From Patella vulgata (taxonomy: Eukaryota; Mollusca; Gastropoda; Patellidae), in contig NC_065881.2 in NCBI RefSeq assembly GCF_932274485.2, forward strand, positions 51,780,702-51,844,701: a DNA stretch of 64,000 nucleotides. The letters run 5' to 3'. The notes below the pieces were generated by a model that had not been told where the DNA came from, ran no database searches, and saw only the letters and a list, made by a program, of their open reading frames with translations. A program made the position numbers and the translations under genes. How positions within the stretch are numbered: the stretch's first letter is position 1; the number at the start of each line of letters is the position of its first letter. Positions 1 through 10,884 of the stretch are shown piece after piece.

Positions 1-857
1 TTTTTACTAAGTAAGCTGATATTTTATTTCATTCGGCCATTGGGCGCCATTGGCCCAAAAGGTATATGTCATCACCTCTGACCGTCTGTCTTGCATTATC
101 CTTAGTTATTTCAAGGATTTTTCTCCTAAAGTGCTTTATGGATTTGAACAAAATTTGGTATGTTGCCTGGATGGTGAATATTCAGATTTTTTTAATTTGC
201 TTGTCCCACTAGCGTCTTAGCAGTAGCTGCTTTAGGGGCAATTATGGTTATCTAAAAAAAATCTTCTTTAGAATTGGTCAATGCATTTCTTTAAAATTTA
301 GTAAAATTCATCCTCAGATTATAGCGCTGGATCTCTTAATGGCAAATATAGGAGCACTTTAAAGATGTTGTTAAAAACTTTTACGTATGTTTGTCCAGAT
401 TTGTTCAAATAAAGTTACTTGGCCCAAAAAAGGGCACGGCATTGATAGATATGTTGCATTGGTGGTGCTTATTCAGATTTGTTCAATTTATGTATTCTAA
501 CACTATGCGAAATCTTACAGGTAAATATACTCTTTAGGTGGGAGAATAAGGCCCTTGAGACACTTGTTTAAATGCACCAATGCTATTTTTTCAACGATTA
601 TCCATTTTAAACAGCATTTTAAATGCCATCACTGAAATTCAATTTCAGTTTGTCCTTCTTCCTTCTTAGAGATATTGCCCTTGCTTGGTTTGTAGAATCT
701 TGTGATGCTCTAGTAACAAAAGTTATCTTCTGATCTGCCTTGAATTTATTTGTATTAGTTAGATTATTAAAATAAAGAATAACATTGAATTTCAACCGTT
801 TCCATACAAAATTTCACTACAGTTAATTCTGATCTTTTTAATTTGTTTTTCTTTCAG
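1..857. other. Intron or flank upstream of the 858 exon, with repeat D
   Basis: No coding sequence is recognised. The stretch holds two imperfect units sharing wording such as GTATGTTGCCTGGATGGTG near 158 and ATGTTGCATTGGTGGTG near 450, each followed by ATTCAGATTTGTTCAA-like sequence; I call this repeat D. A piece of it recurs in inverted orientation near 4540-4605. A polypyrimidine run (TTGTTTTTCTTTCAG) ends the stretch and serves as splice acceptor for the next exon. Confidence 0.45.
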
Positions 858-1056
858 TTTTTTTGTTGAATTAAATGATAGAATATTCCAAACATTGCTG
901 GAGATCTCCAATTCCCAAGATCGTCAGCTTACCTCTGACCACATGAAAACAATGGGATTAGATCCACAAGGTGACCGTAGTTTTCTGATGGAATTAGTTG
1001 AACATTATGGTATAGATGTAGTATTAATGGTGGATAATCCATGCTGTCCAAAATAA
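858..1056 (+). CDS. Terminal coding exon of an unidentified conserved-looking protein
   Basis: A strong acceptor (TTTCTTTCAG) precedes an open frame that reads [17 protein letters not shown], then [20 protein letters not shown], then [17 protein letters not shown] and ends [10 protein letters not shown] before TAA at 1054-1056. The exon begins with one base that completes a codon from an upstream exon outside the window. Composition is balanced and helical, quite unlike the random AT-rich frames around it, and the ending with a CC pair is distinctive. It looks like the C-terminus of a soluble protein. I do not recognise the family and assign no function. The transcript would continue into the AT-rich sequence downstream, where a truncated SINE sits about 60 bases after the stop. 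Confidence 0.65.
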
Positions 1057-2393
1057 TTTATAAAGTATTAAATAATTAAATCTCAACAGTGCATATATTA
1101 ATTTATACAGGATCTATGGAAATGAAAAGAAATGGGGTTTAACATCCTACTGTTCTGCTCTGACTGGGCTAATGAAGACGGTAGGATCTATCAATCTATG
1201 GAAGGTTTCTATAGACTCTGCAAATAATCTCTCTTAATAAATGATATACAAATTATTTATAACCTAACTTCTATATTGTAGGTTGCAAAGATATAGTTTT
1301 AAGCACTGTAATTATAACCTACAAACAAATATAGTTTAAATATATTGACTATACATTATAGATCTTGTACAAACTCTATTTATTGATATGCTTTAATATC
1401 TCTTTTTTCTATTTAATTGTGCAACTCAAAGATTTAAGTTTCAATATGACCTGTTTGTAAAAATCACTCAAATACATGTAGACACTTTATATAGGTTTTT
1501 AGCAGGTCATATATAGCTATAAAAGTTTTTTATATACTAATAATACTTCCTGTTTATTTAAACCACATACATTTATTATTGTACACTTGATCAGGTATTT
1601 TGTTTAGTTAAAATAACAGTTGATAGGAATTTGAAATCATCCTGTATGGGGATCAAGTACAGGTTAATTGTTTCTATAATAATTTTCACAGTGGAATATT
1701 TAGGGGACACATCCAATAACATGACTTAGTCATTGAATTACTGTTTATTTAAATAATTTAATAACTTTTATCACACTTAATTAAAACATACCATAATAGA
1801 AATTACATGAAAAAAAAAGAAAACAGACAAAATCCATTAATTTATTTTACATTTAAATATAACACAATTTATTTGCCAATGAAAGGAACCTTTTGGACAT
1901 TTGTATGTAGGTGATTTCGGAACAAATACACCTTTTGATATTATTAATTTTTGTGATCAAGTATTTATATTTCCAATATGACAGTTTATTATGTCATGTA
2001 AATACATTCTGTTGTACTTATACTACAGCTTGTTCAAATGGTGCTTTTATTATAAAACTTTCTATGTACATTGTTGTTAATGTGATATATGTATTTTATG
2101 TAAATATAGGTAGTTATAGTATTGTTTATATTACATGTATACATAATGTTATTAACTGCTGTTTGTTATTATATGGTTCCGTTATTTCTACTGTATCTAA
2201 TGTTATTTAGAGTAACACTTTAGGACCATAGACGCTTTTCTTTCTTTAGCTATACTCCACTGATGCAAATCAAAGCATATAATTGAGATTTTCGAAAATT
2301 GCTGAAGTAAGAGAGGTGCATATGACCCTTAGTTGTTATTGGTCATATTAATTTAATTAATTGTTGAAGAGATGTATATAATATAATAGTTTT
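1057..2393. other. Probable 3' UTR and AT-rich intergenic sequence
   Basis: Follows the stop codon of the exon ending at 1056. Very AT-rich, with several AATAAA-like hexamers, so a poly(A) site is likely but cannot be placed. Apart from the short SINE tail at 1118-1182 I see no gene or repeat. Confidence 0.4.
1118..1182 (-). repeat. 5'-truncated SINE (family C) tail with target duplication
   Basis: About 65 bases matching the 3' end of the SINE at 36535-36893 (GGTTTAACATCCTACTGTTC and CTGGGCTAAT). It is flanked by the direct repeat AGGATCTAT at 1109-1117 and 1183-1191. A 5'-truncated body with a short target duplication is the classic product of LINE-driven target-primed reverse transcription. 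Confidence 0.7.
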
Positions 2394-3605
2394 TATATGC
2401 TTACATTTTCATGTGGACGTATATTGTCGTCGTCCCTGTCCGTCCGTCCGTCCACAATTTGTTTGTGGACACTCTACAGGTCACAATTTTATTCGATTTT
2501 GACGAAACTTAAAATATAGGTCTTTCTCCCAAAGATCTCAGTTCCTTTCGATATTGGCATATATCGGACCATAACTTCATGGATTATGGTCCCTGATTGT
2601 ACGAAAAGTCACGTTTTTAGCTTGTGGACACTCTAGAGGTCACAATTTCCATCTGATTTTGATAAAGCTTGAAATGCATGTTTATAACCCAAAAATCTTG
2701 GTTCCTTTCGATATATGTGCATATCGGACCTTCACTTCCTGAATTATGGCCCCTGATTGTACGAAAAATCACATTTTTAGCTTGTGGTCCCTCTAGAGGT
2801 CACAATTATTATCCGATTTAAAAAAAACATTCAAATATATCACTGTTAAACTGTAATGATGATTGAGTTCGAATTTCGTGAAAATGGGACCAAAACTGCC
2901 GGACAAAATAGCCGCCCCTTGTACGCAAAGAGTGTAATTTTATGATATATCAAGGTTGTTTACCTCCTAGAGGTCATAATTTTGATCCGATTTTGATGAA
3001 ACTTGAAATACATATTTGCCCATATCGGAACGTAACTTCCTGAATTATGGCCATTTATTGTTCAAAAAATCACGTTTTTAGTTTGTGTTCCCTCTAGAGG
3101 TAACAATTTTTATCTGATTTAAAAAGACGTTCAAATATATTCAAATATATCACCGTTACACCCAAATGATGGTTGTGTTCGAATTTTGTGAGAATCCGAC
3201 CAAAACTGCTGGACAAAATGGCCACTCCTCGTACCCAAATAGTGTCTAAAGGATACAATTTTAATCCGATTTTGATGAAACTTGAAATACATGTTTATAG
3301 AGGTCACAATTTTTATTTGATTTGAGAAAACTTTTGAATATATCACTGTTACACCATAATGATGGTTGAGTTAGATGGGACCAAATGAAAATGGGACCAA
3401 AACTGTCAGACAAAATGGCCGCCCCTTGTACGCAAATAGTGTAAATACATGGTATACCAAGGTTGTGGACCGATCTAGAAGTCACAGTTTTGATCTTGGT
3501 TCCTGTTGATATTTGCACATATTGGATTGTAACTTCCTGAATTATGGCCCTTGATTATTTAGCTTGTTCTCTATCCATCTCTTGCAAAATGTGGGCGTAT
3601 CTTGC
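2394..3605 (-). repeat. Family A interspersed repeat, large copy (A1)
   Basis: Family A has inverted ends: one side reads TATGCTTACATTTTCATG and the other, on the opposite strand, reads GATACGCCCACATTTTGC. Inside are tandem, diverged units of roughly 170-230 bases built from recurring phrases, on the minus strand TCTAGAGGGACCACAAGC, TTTTTCGTACAATCA, GGGCCATAATTCAGGAAG, and CGAAAGGAACCAAGATC. This copy has several such units and a (GTCC)n run next to one end. No protein is encoded. The inverted ends suggest a non-autonomous DNA transposon with an internal satellite-like array; the superfamily is not clear. Confidence 0.7.
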
Positions 3606-3691
3606 CTGGCAGCTGCTGGTTAAAGATACCTTCCCATGCAAAATGTGGGCGTATCTTGCCTAGCAGCTGCTGGTTAAAGATACCTTCCCAT
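3584..3691 (+). repeat. 54-bp tandem duplication of a family A end
   Basis: Two consecutive units (3584-3637 and 3638-3691) begin GCAAAATGTGGGCGTATC and differ at about one base. The unit is exactly the terminal segment of the family A copy just before it, so the end of the element has been duplicated in tandem. Confidence 0.8.
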
Positions 3692-5199
3692 GCACAAGCT
3701 ATGTGATTTGATGATACATTTGGACTAAAAACATATTCATTTGTCTATGAAGATTTTGCATCAAATCCCTCTCAGACATTTTAATAGCTAAAAAGTACCC
3801 CAAATCTACTTTAAGCAGCCTTGTTTATCATGTGAATTGATTGATGAAGAACACAATTCAGCTTGTATTTGTTGTCACTCGCTCTCCAATTACCATAATT
3901 TCGAAGCCGAAGTAAATATTTGGATTAACTCCGGCCAAACTTCTTTTTCCGCCGTTTAATCACAGGGTATGTCCTAGGTTTAAATCTCTCACTGATCTGA
4001 CAATTGCTAACCAGTTGATCAAGAAATACCAAATGCTCTCTACATCAGCCGAGTAGATAACAAGCCGATAACTTGCCAGTTTGTGATACCCTTACATTTT
4101 TGCCTGGTGCACGCCCCATGGGAGTTTTCAAGGAATCCAGTATTTTTCTAGTAAGATTGGATGTCTATGCTTTACATACCAAATAATTTGCCATACTTTT
4201 ATGGGAAATAACTACCATTCTCTATCAATACTTTTGTTGGAATGTATCTTTTAAAGTAGAATTTCATTCACATGTTTTATATAACATCTCATTTAAAACA
4301 ATTGTTTTTTAATGACAGTAGAATGTCATTGTGTGTCAAGAAGATACGATCAAGTTTGTGTGTCAAGAAGATATGATCAACCCAAGTCTTAGTCTAAAGA
4401 GTGATGTTACCTAGAAAGAATTTTACCTGATAGTCATATCATGTGTCTGTTTTAGTACTATAAGCATAATTTTTGTATTTTTCTTGTCCAAGGGTGATGC
4501 CAAAGCTGCTTTTAGAGACAAGAAGTCTTTCTGATATTATTTGAATAAATCCGAATAAAAACCACTGAAGCAACATACCCACCTAGAAAAGTAGTAGTGG
4601 TAGTATTCCTGCTCTGACATCATTCAGCAAATGACATCTTATATGACTGACAGTGTCAATGTATTAATACATGTTGCTATCCCAAGAAATAATCCATACC
4701 TGCAACTAGCTTAAAAAGTCGTAAAATCTTAAACCCCTCTAAAATAAATATTAATTTCCAAGCACACTTGAATAGGTTTAAAGGCGTGTGATGTTATGTT
4801 TTCTTATATTTACACACACACACCCATAAATGTATAGAAATATAAAATTTACTTATGTTTGTGGCAATGTGCAATAAAATTTATTGATAGAATATGAATT
4901 AACTCACTCAGACACTTGCTGATTTGAGATGAAAGAGTGTGGGTTTGACAAATCTGATAATAATAAAGATGAAAATTATATGTTTGTCCGAAGTTTTCAT
5001 TGTTACAGGTCACTGATGTGAATTTATGTATTATTAGATTGTTTTGAAAATAATAGATATACCCCCTTGAACTTCTAGTAGAACAAGGGGATTAAGAAAC
5101 TTTAGTGTAAGCCCTTTTCTGATGATATTGCAGGTGTAATTGATTATTTCTACCTACTTCACAGTTATTGTTTTCATAATTTCCTTCACTATACTGCAG
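3692..5199. other. AT-rich stretch without a recognised gene
   Basis: No convincing coding sequence. Around 4540-4605 there is an inverted fragment of repeat D seen at the start of the window (on the minus strand GTATGTTGCTTCAGTGG followed by TTATTCGGATTTATTCAAA). Two nearby copies of GTGTGTCAAGAAGATA occur near 4332 and 4359. Confidence 0.4.
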
Positions 5200-5325
5200 T
5201 GTAGTGTAGTAGCTGATGATGAGCTAAAGCACAAAAAGAGCCAAGCAAAGTGTGGAAATATGCTGACAAAGCAGCTAGGTATCATAAAAAAAGGTAATCC
5301 TCAGGCATCAGCACAACTGAAATAA
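5200..5325 (+). CDS. Possible exon, weak candidate
   Basis: After an acceptor-like CTATACTGCAG the plus strand stays open for 41 codons, reading CSVVADDELKHKKSQAKCG, NMLTKQLGIIKKGNPQASAQLK, then TAA. The lysine- and glutamine-rich content is more protein-like than nearby frames. There is no family match that I recognise, no start codon, and no visible upstream partner exon, so this may be a decayed exon or chance. Confidence 0.18.
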   Translation, partial: CSVVADDELKHKKSQAKCGNMLTKQLGIIKKGNPQASAQLK

Positions 5326-5691
5326 TACCTTTGGAACAGATCGGAATGTCCTAAAATGCTGAAAATCAACAGGGTTCATCTTCTTCAATCCCAAATTTAG
5401 GCCTCATCTCATAAACACTATAAAGATATAAAGGCATTTGAAAGATTTTTGTTTCATCTTGAGCACCCACAAGATATACTATTCAAAAAAAGTGGGGATA
5501 TTTGATTTTTAAGTGTTATTAAAGTCACCTAATGAAACTGACGAAGAAACAAATGACAAAATGAAATGAAGTTCACATTCATCGATTTATTCCAAATGAT
5601 CGTTAGACTAAATAAGGCACAGACTGACCATTATAAGGGTAAAATGATACCCGGGGTCAAACAGCAAAGTTACCACAGCATCACAACCAAG

Positions 5692-6711
5692 TCAGTAACG
5701 GGTAAATCCTCCTCTGTTTGCCAAACAAGCATTGATCCGACGTGGCATACTCCTAATGAGACGTCTAAGGTCATTTTGGTCCAGATTGTCCCATTCCTGT
5801 TGCAACGCAGCAGCAAGTTCTTGGACATTGGCAGGACGTTGTTGACGTTAACGTAACCTCTGTCCAAGCATGTCCCAGACATGCTCGATGGGGGAGAGGT
5901 CGGGACTCAGTGCTGGCCAAGGTAATGTGGTGATGTTCTGTTGTTGGAGGTAACCTGTAACGATCCTGGCCCTGTGACATCTTGCGTTGTCATCCTGGAA
6001 GATGAAACGGCGGCCATGACGTCGTGCGAACGGCACAACATGGACTGCCAAGATGTTGTCCCGGTAGTACTGGCCTGTAACACGACCTGCAACAACATGT
6101 AAAGCCGTTCTTCCAGCAACAGTGATGCCTCCCCACACCATAACAGAACCACCCCCAAATCGATCATGTCTGATGACGTTAACGTCTTGGAAGCGCTCGT
6201 TTCGACGACGCCACACCCTCCTACGTCTGTCCAAAAAATCAACAGTGAACCTTGACTCATCTGAAAACATCACATTGCCCCAGCGTCGATTATCCCAGTG
6301 TTGACGATCCCTACACCAACGACGTCTTGCCCGAATGTGATGATCTCTCAAACAAGGGATCACGCGAGGACGTCGGGCGCGAAGGTGACCCCTATGCATT
6401 CGATTCCGAATCGTCTGGCCACTCACTCTCACACCAGTGTCTGTTTGAAGACGAGCGCTGATCTGATTTGCTGTGATGACACGATTTCTCAAGGCCAAGG
6501 TACGGATAAATCGATCCTGGGCTTGAGTTGTCGCCCTTGGTCGACCTGAGCGTGGTCTGTCCTGTACAGATTGTGTATCACGGTATCTGGACCATAGCCT
6601 GCTTATGACAGACTGAGAAACATTCATCGTCCGCGCCACAACCGCCTGTGTTGTGCCGATCTGTAGCATGCCAAGGGCACGTAACCTTTCATTTTGGGTA
6701 AGCCGACGCAT
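5692..6711 (-). pseudogene. Tc1-like (DD34E) transposase with one in-frame stop
   Basis: This is the enzyme that cuts and pastes the element. From ATG at 6711 the frame runs 287 codons, meets TAA at plus 5850-5848, then continues in the same frame for 51 codons to TGA at 5694-5692, giving 339 residues plus the stop site, the normal Tc1 length. The N-terminus (MRRLTQNERLRALGML, residues 1-16) begins a helix-turn-helix DNA-binding region, and RPRSGRPRATT (52-62) is the usual linker. Catalytic acids are D151 (FSDESRF), D241 (QDDNARCH) and E276 (SPDLSPIEHVWD), with 34 residues between the last two. All three are present. The only break is the nonsense codon near the end, so the copy is young compared with its neighbour at 6850-7757. 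Probably inactive. Confidence 0.88.
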
Positions 6712-6849
6712 ATCAAAATTTGTTTTCTGGTCACTAAAACAATTAAACTGATGTTTCCACCCTGGAATTCAATGCCACAATGACTGTAACATTCAAAGTC
6801 AGAGTCGTGCAAATCTTGGGTTGGACCCCCATGATGATCCCAGAAATCC

Positions 6850-7757
6850 TCAGACATTCAGCAATTCGTCGTGGCATGCTCCTAATCAAAGTCCAATCAC
6901 AATTTGGGGCAATCTGACCCACTCCTCTTGCAGTGCCACGGCCAATTCTTGCAGTTTTGACGTTGATGTCGACGAACACGTTTCCCGATCATGTCCCAGA
7001 CGTGCTCTAGGGGAAACTGAGCGAAAGGTCAAGACTCATGGCTGGCCAAGGCATATATGGACAATATGGTGACGCTGGAGGTAGTCATTCACGACACGAG
7101 CGCGTTGGGCACGGCATTATCACAGAGAAAAATATTTACTCTGTGGCATTATCATATCTTGAAAGATGAAACGTCGACCTGCACGTTGAGCAAAGGGCAG
7201 AACTATCGGTGCCAGGATGTGGTCACGGTAGTACACACCAGTGACCCTCCCTTGAACAATATGCAAGTCCGTTCTGCCAGTCATGGTGATTCCTCGCCAC
7301 ACCGTAACAGAACCACGCCCGAATCTGTCATGCTGTCTGACGTTAACGTTAGCATGACGCTCATTTACACGCCTCCAAACGACAATTACCACAATTTCTA
7401 CGCTGCCTACCCAATGACGCCTGTTTGTCATGTGCTGGCGAGTTAATGGAGGCACAACACGCGGTCGCCGCGCATGCAAATACGCTGCATGTAGCCGATT
7501 TCTAATCGTTTGGGGTGTAACTCGAATTCCTGTAACTTGGTACAAGTTTACAGAAAGCTGATTGGCCGTTTGTCCTCGACTTCGAAGGACCTATGTACGA
7601 ATGTATCGATCCTGGGCTTGTGTAGTGGCTCTCGGACGAACTGAGCGAGGTCCATCATCAACATTGTGTGTTTGTTGGTACCGGTGACAAATTGTGTAGA
7701 ACCCATTTGAAGCATGCCAATAGCACGTAGACGTTCATCATGTTGAAGACGTCTCAT
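6850..7757 (-). pseudogene. Decayed second Tc1-like transposase
   Basis: Pieces of a related transposase are spread over several frames. The start, MRRLQHDERLRAIGMLQMGS, is at 7757; a middle part reads TIRNRLHAAYLHARRPRVV and GSVTVWRGITMTGRTDLHIV (7120-7545); and the C-terminal end with LIRSMPRRIAECLRISG lies near 6840-6890. Several frameshifts and a deletion after the helix-turn-helix separate them, so it cannot make a working enzyme. It lies downstream of the right terminal repeat, whose 5' leader (about 7758-8076) matches the leaders of the deletion elements at 28081 and 48513, showing that this copy belongs to the same subfamily as those. Confidence 0.8.
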
Positions 7758-8076
7758 TGCAAATTAAACGTAACACACTAAAGCAAAGATACGCTAAACT
7801 GTAAATCTTATGCAAGAACTGATCAGGAAAGCAAACATAGATAGGTTAACCAGCATGCGTCAGTTTTCATCAACCCTTCCTTGAAGTGTCAAATTTGACA
7901 ATGAACCTCTCCCACGTGTATGGCACTATACTGTGTGTCGCACTTGCAGCTCAGGTTCTGCTGGATGAACATACTCTCAAAGCATGTCAAGTGTCCATGA
8001 CTATTTATCATATCACGCACAACCTGCATAGAGCATAGGTATTTGCATTTCAATATCCCCTACTTTTTTTGAAGAG

Positions 8077-8750
8077 TATATATCAGCCCATAAATCAATA
8101 CGATAATCTGCTCCTGAATACAGATCTTTATAACCGTGGTCTGATCACTACTAAATTATGCACGACTTATGACCATCCCTTTGGCTATCCAGCGAGCGTG
8201 AAAGCGCCTGTGTTTGTCACGAAAACGTTATGATTTTTGACCCAAATACCCAATTTAACAGGCATATTCAAATAACTAAACATGTAGTAATGGTGATGAT
8301 CAGTGGTCATTTGAAAATAATCGTTGGTCATTGATGAAAAAGCGCTGCTTTGGTTACATTGTGATGATATAAAAGCTTGCCATGCCAGCCCTTACATTTA
8401 TACAATTCCCTGCTACTAACTACAGAATAGGCCTACAAATGAGAATAATCGTTGTCTGATTCTGCAAAATTATACACCAGTTACGCTCCTTCCCTACGGT
8501 GATCGTGAACGTCCGATTTTGTCACAAAAACATTATGATTTTAAACCAAAACTAGAACTGCGATGCAGTAATGACGGGTTTCACCGGTGCCACGTACGTA
8601 ACCCTAAACATGTCACTTCCTGTACCAATGAAACCAGTAAACAGGTTTCCGACAAAAGCATTGCACACATCAAATAAAATGGATGCCGAATCAACCAAAT
8701 CCAGCAATATCAATTCATTTTATGCATTTGTTACACGTAAGTGTACAGTA
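8077..8750. other. Repeat-rich stretch without a gene
   Basis: A weak direct repeat links about 8155-8245 and 8465-8550 (both contain TTTTGTCAC or TTTGTCACGAAAACGTTATGATTTT-like wording). No coding sequence recognised. Confidence 0.3.
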
Positions 8751-9290
8751 CTTTCGGTGATAATGAAAATGTTCAATTTGTTTTATGAAATCAGAAATGC
8801 ATAAGGCATCACATGGTGAAAATTTTATGTAAAGCGAATAATAATTGCCACTTTTATAGACCAAAAACCTTGAAAAGTGACTTGTAGAAAATCGTCTATT
8901 TCTCTGCAACCCTACAAGTTAGAAACAATTTTCTGGTATCTGTATGATCGTATGGGTTCAATCTATTTGCTGATTGAAATCAAATATCATAATTTTAAAA
9001 ACATTCTAAAAATACAGTTTTTGCCAAAATGACGTTTACTTTCGGTGATAATAAAAATCTTAAATTACTGGTATGAAATCGTAAATGGGATTAGGTATCA
9101 CACAGTGAAAATTTCATGAAAATCGAATAATAATTGACACTTTTATGGACAAAAAACCTTGAAAAGTGACCTGTTGAAAATTGCCTATTTCTCCGCAACT
9201 GAACAAGTTAGAAACCATTTTGTGATATCTATATTATCGTATGGGTTCATTCTTTTAGTTGATTAGAATCAAATATCAAAAATCTTAAAC
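8751..9290 (+). repeat. Imperfect 288-bp tandem duplication
   Basis: Two units beginning CTTTCGGTGATAAT at 8751 and 9039 share most of their sequence, including GAAAAGTGAC, TATTTCTC(C/T)GCAAC and GTATGGGTTCA. They have diverged noticeably, so the duplication is old. Confidence 0.7.
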
Positions 9291-9294
9291 AAAC

Positions 9295-9520
9295 AACAAA
9301 TACGACTCGATCTTTCAATTATAAAGTTTAGTGTTGACAAGGTTTCTGTATAAAGATTGGAAGGTTGGATGACCGAATGGTTAGCGCGTACGTGCTGTAT
9401 CATAAGGTCTGTCAATGAGTCAACTGCCATGGTTTCAATTCCCCGGTTGTACATGGGAAGGAGTAGGATTGCCTGATCTTATGATACAGCGCTCACATGT
9501 TCATTTCAACAGTAAAAGAA
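9295..9520 (+). repeat. SINE family B head with inverted partner, first copy
   Basis: The segment 9361-9475 contains a tRNA-like SINE head (GAATGGTTAGCGCGTACGTG and the B-box-like GGTTTCAATTCCCC). It is followed directly by ATGATACAGCGCTCACATG, the reverse complement of the same head, so two heads meet in opposite orientation without the rest of the SINE body. The whole segment including about 65 bases of 5' flank recurs at 10885-11097. Confidence 0.75.
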
Positions 9521-9844
9521 TCGCATGGAAAATTGTAGCACACTAGTGGGTTTAGTGCCGGTCAGACCCGCTAAGAAACAGCTACATACGTTTTAGGGTG
9601 ACATAGTTTTCAACATAGGTAAAATGACCACTTTCAGATAACCCACAGAAATTTCCACACGATTCATTCATTCCCAAAGTACAGCAGGATTTTAAGTCCA
9701 CCACTTGCCCTATCATACCTGACCAATATCAAAATTTTGGGTCACAACATTTCGAGTTGGAGCGTTTTGAAATTTGGGCAAAAAACTGGCCAAAATTTGC
9801 ATGCGATTCTTCTTTTACTGATGACCCGACGACTATCTTCAAGA
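9521..9844. other. No gene recognised
   Basis: Moderately AT-rich sequence between a SINE head and a tandem repeat; no open frame of interest and no repeat that I can name. Confidence 0.3.
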
Positions 9845-10110
9845 GCAGTTTTTATGTGAATCCACTGCTCAGGCATCCTCATTAATGATATCTTTATTTC
9901 GTTTTAGAAACTTATTTAATCAAATGTGTTTTGGAGAAATTCTGTAGATATACATCCATCAAATCTGCTTTTTTGAGATTCAGCTCTGAATATCGAAAAT
10001 TTGCCAATATCAAAAAACAAGGAGAGAGTGCAGTTTTTATGTTAATCTACTGCTCAGGCATCCTCATTTATGATATCTTTACTTCGCTTTAGAAGACGTA
10101 TTTATTCACC
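9845..10110 (+). repeat. Imperfect tandem repeat, period about 185 bp
   Basis: GCAGTTTTTATG at 9845 and 10030 each start a segment containing CTGCTCAGGCATCCTCATT and ATGATATCTTTA. The second unit is incomplete. Confidence 0.65.
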
Positions 10111-10884
10111 GATATCAAAAATGAAAATCGAGGTAACTTCACACTAGTGAGCAGAAATTAGCCTGTGTATCTGATATCACTCGTCACTTCAGTCAGTTAT
10201 ATAGGATAACTTGTGTTTTCCTTTTGCGTTTGTCACTTCCCTTTCTTGAAATCTTCATAATGCATCTAACGGCGCAATGATCTCTGTGTTAAAATTATAT
10301 TTGGAACGTGTTTAACCAGTTCTATCACATATGTGATAATGACTGAGACCAATAATATGTCCTTAACCGGAACTGGAACCCAGTTGAGACATCACCTAAT
10401 GAACACCTACATAAAGTTTAAACACTAGGCTACCTCAATTAGAAACTGTGTTATTGTGTTCCAAAAGGAATGACAAACAGACTGATTAAGCCATTTTGAT
10501 AGTCCCCTCCTTTCGTTCAAAGATGGGGGACAATAAACACTGCAGATGCAATATATAAGAACAAAAATATTGTTTTAATGTTTAATTCATTTACTTAAAA
10601 CAAATTGTTAACATAATAAATATTTCAAGACTTTTAAAAAAAAACCTTGAAATAATAGTGGTATAAACTTTTTAAAAACCCTTCTGCCATAGATCAAATA
10701 ATACAGAAATAATTTTGATTTGTATGTTGCAACCATAGCATTCTCATATACACCCACAACCAGCATTTTGAGGGTGGCTTTTAAATTTCATAGTTCAACA
10801 TAAAATAGATGTGCAAGTCTGAATTTCATTTGGCTAATTGTAAGGAGGAACAAAGTATCCCACCAAGTTTGAAAAAAAACCAAC
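10111..10884. other. No gene recognised
   Basis: AT-rich sequence with short poly(A) runs, no convincing coding or RNA gene. Confidence 0.3.

Larger units (their letters stand above)
5479..8076 (-). mobile_element. Composite Tc1-like DNA transposon, two copies in tandem
   Basis: Both outer ends carry the same inverted terminal sequence, CTATTCAAAAAAAGTGGGG at the left and, on the minus strand, CTCTTCAAAAAAAGTAGGGG at the right, each next to the dinucleotide TA, the target duplicated by Tc1/mariner elements. The 2,598-base span is about twice the usual length. It contains two transposase genes in the same direction: an old one (about 6850-7757) next to the right end and a better preserved one (5692-6711) next to the left end. 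The join lies between about 6712 and 6860 and shows no internal terminal repeat. I infer a head-to-tail fusion of two related elements by recombination or tandem insertion. Related deletion elements lie at 28081 and 48513. Confidence 0.8.

Noticed and set aside
2394-3605. CRISPR-like array in the family A repeats
   Set aside because: Units are long, diverged and contiguous with no uniform spacers, and the DNA is from an animal.
5140-5199. Signal-peptide-like start of the frame at 5140
   Set aside because: The frame opens with TTG directly after a stop codon, so there is no ATG; only the part after the acceptor at 5200 is kept as a weak exon candidate.
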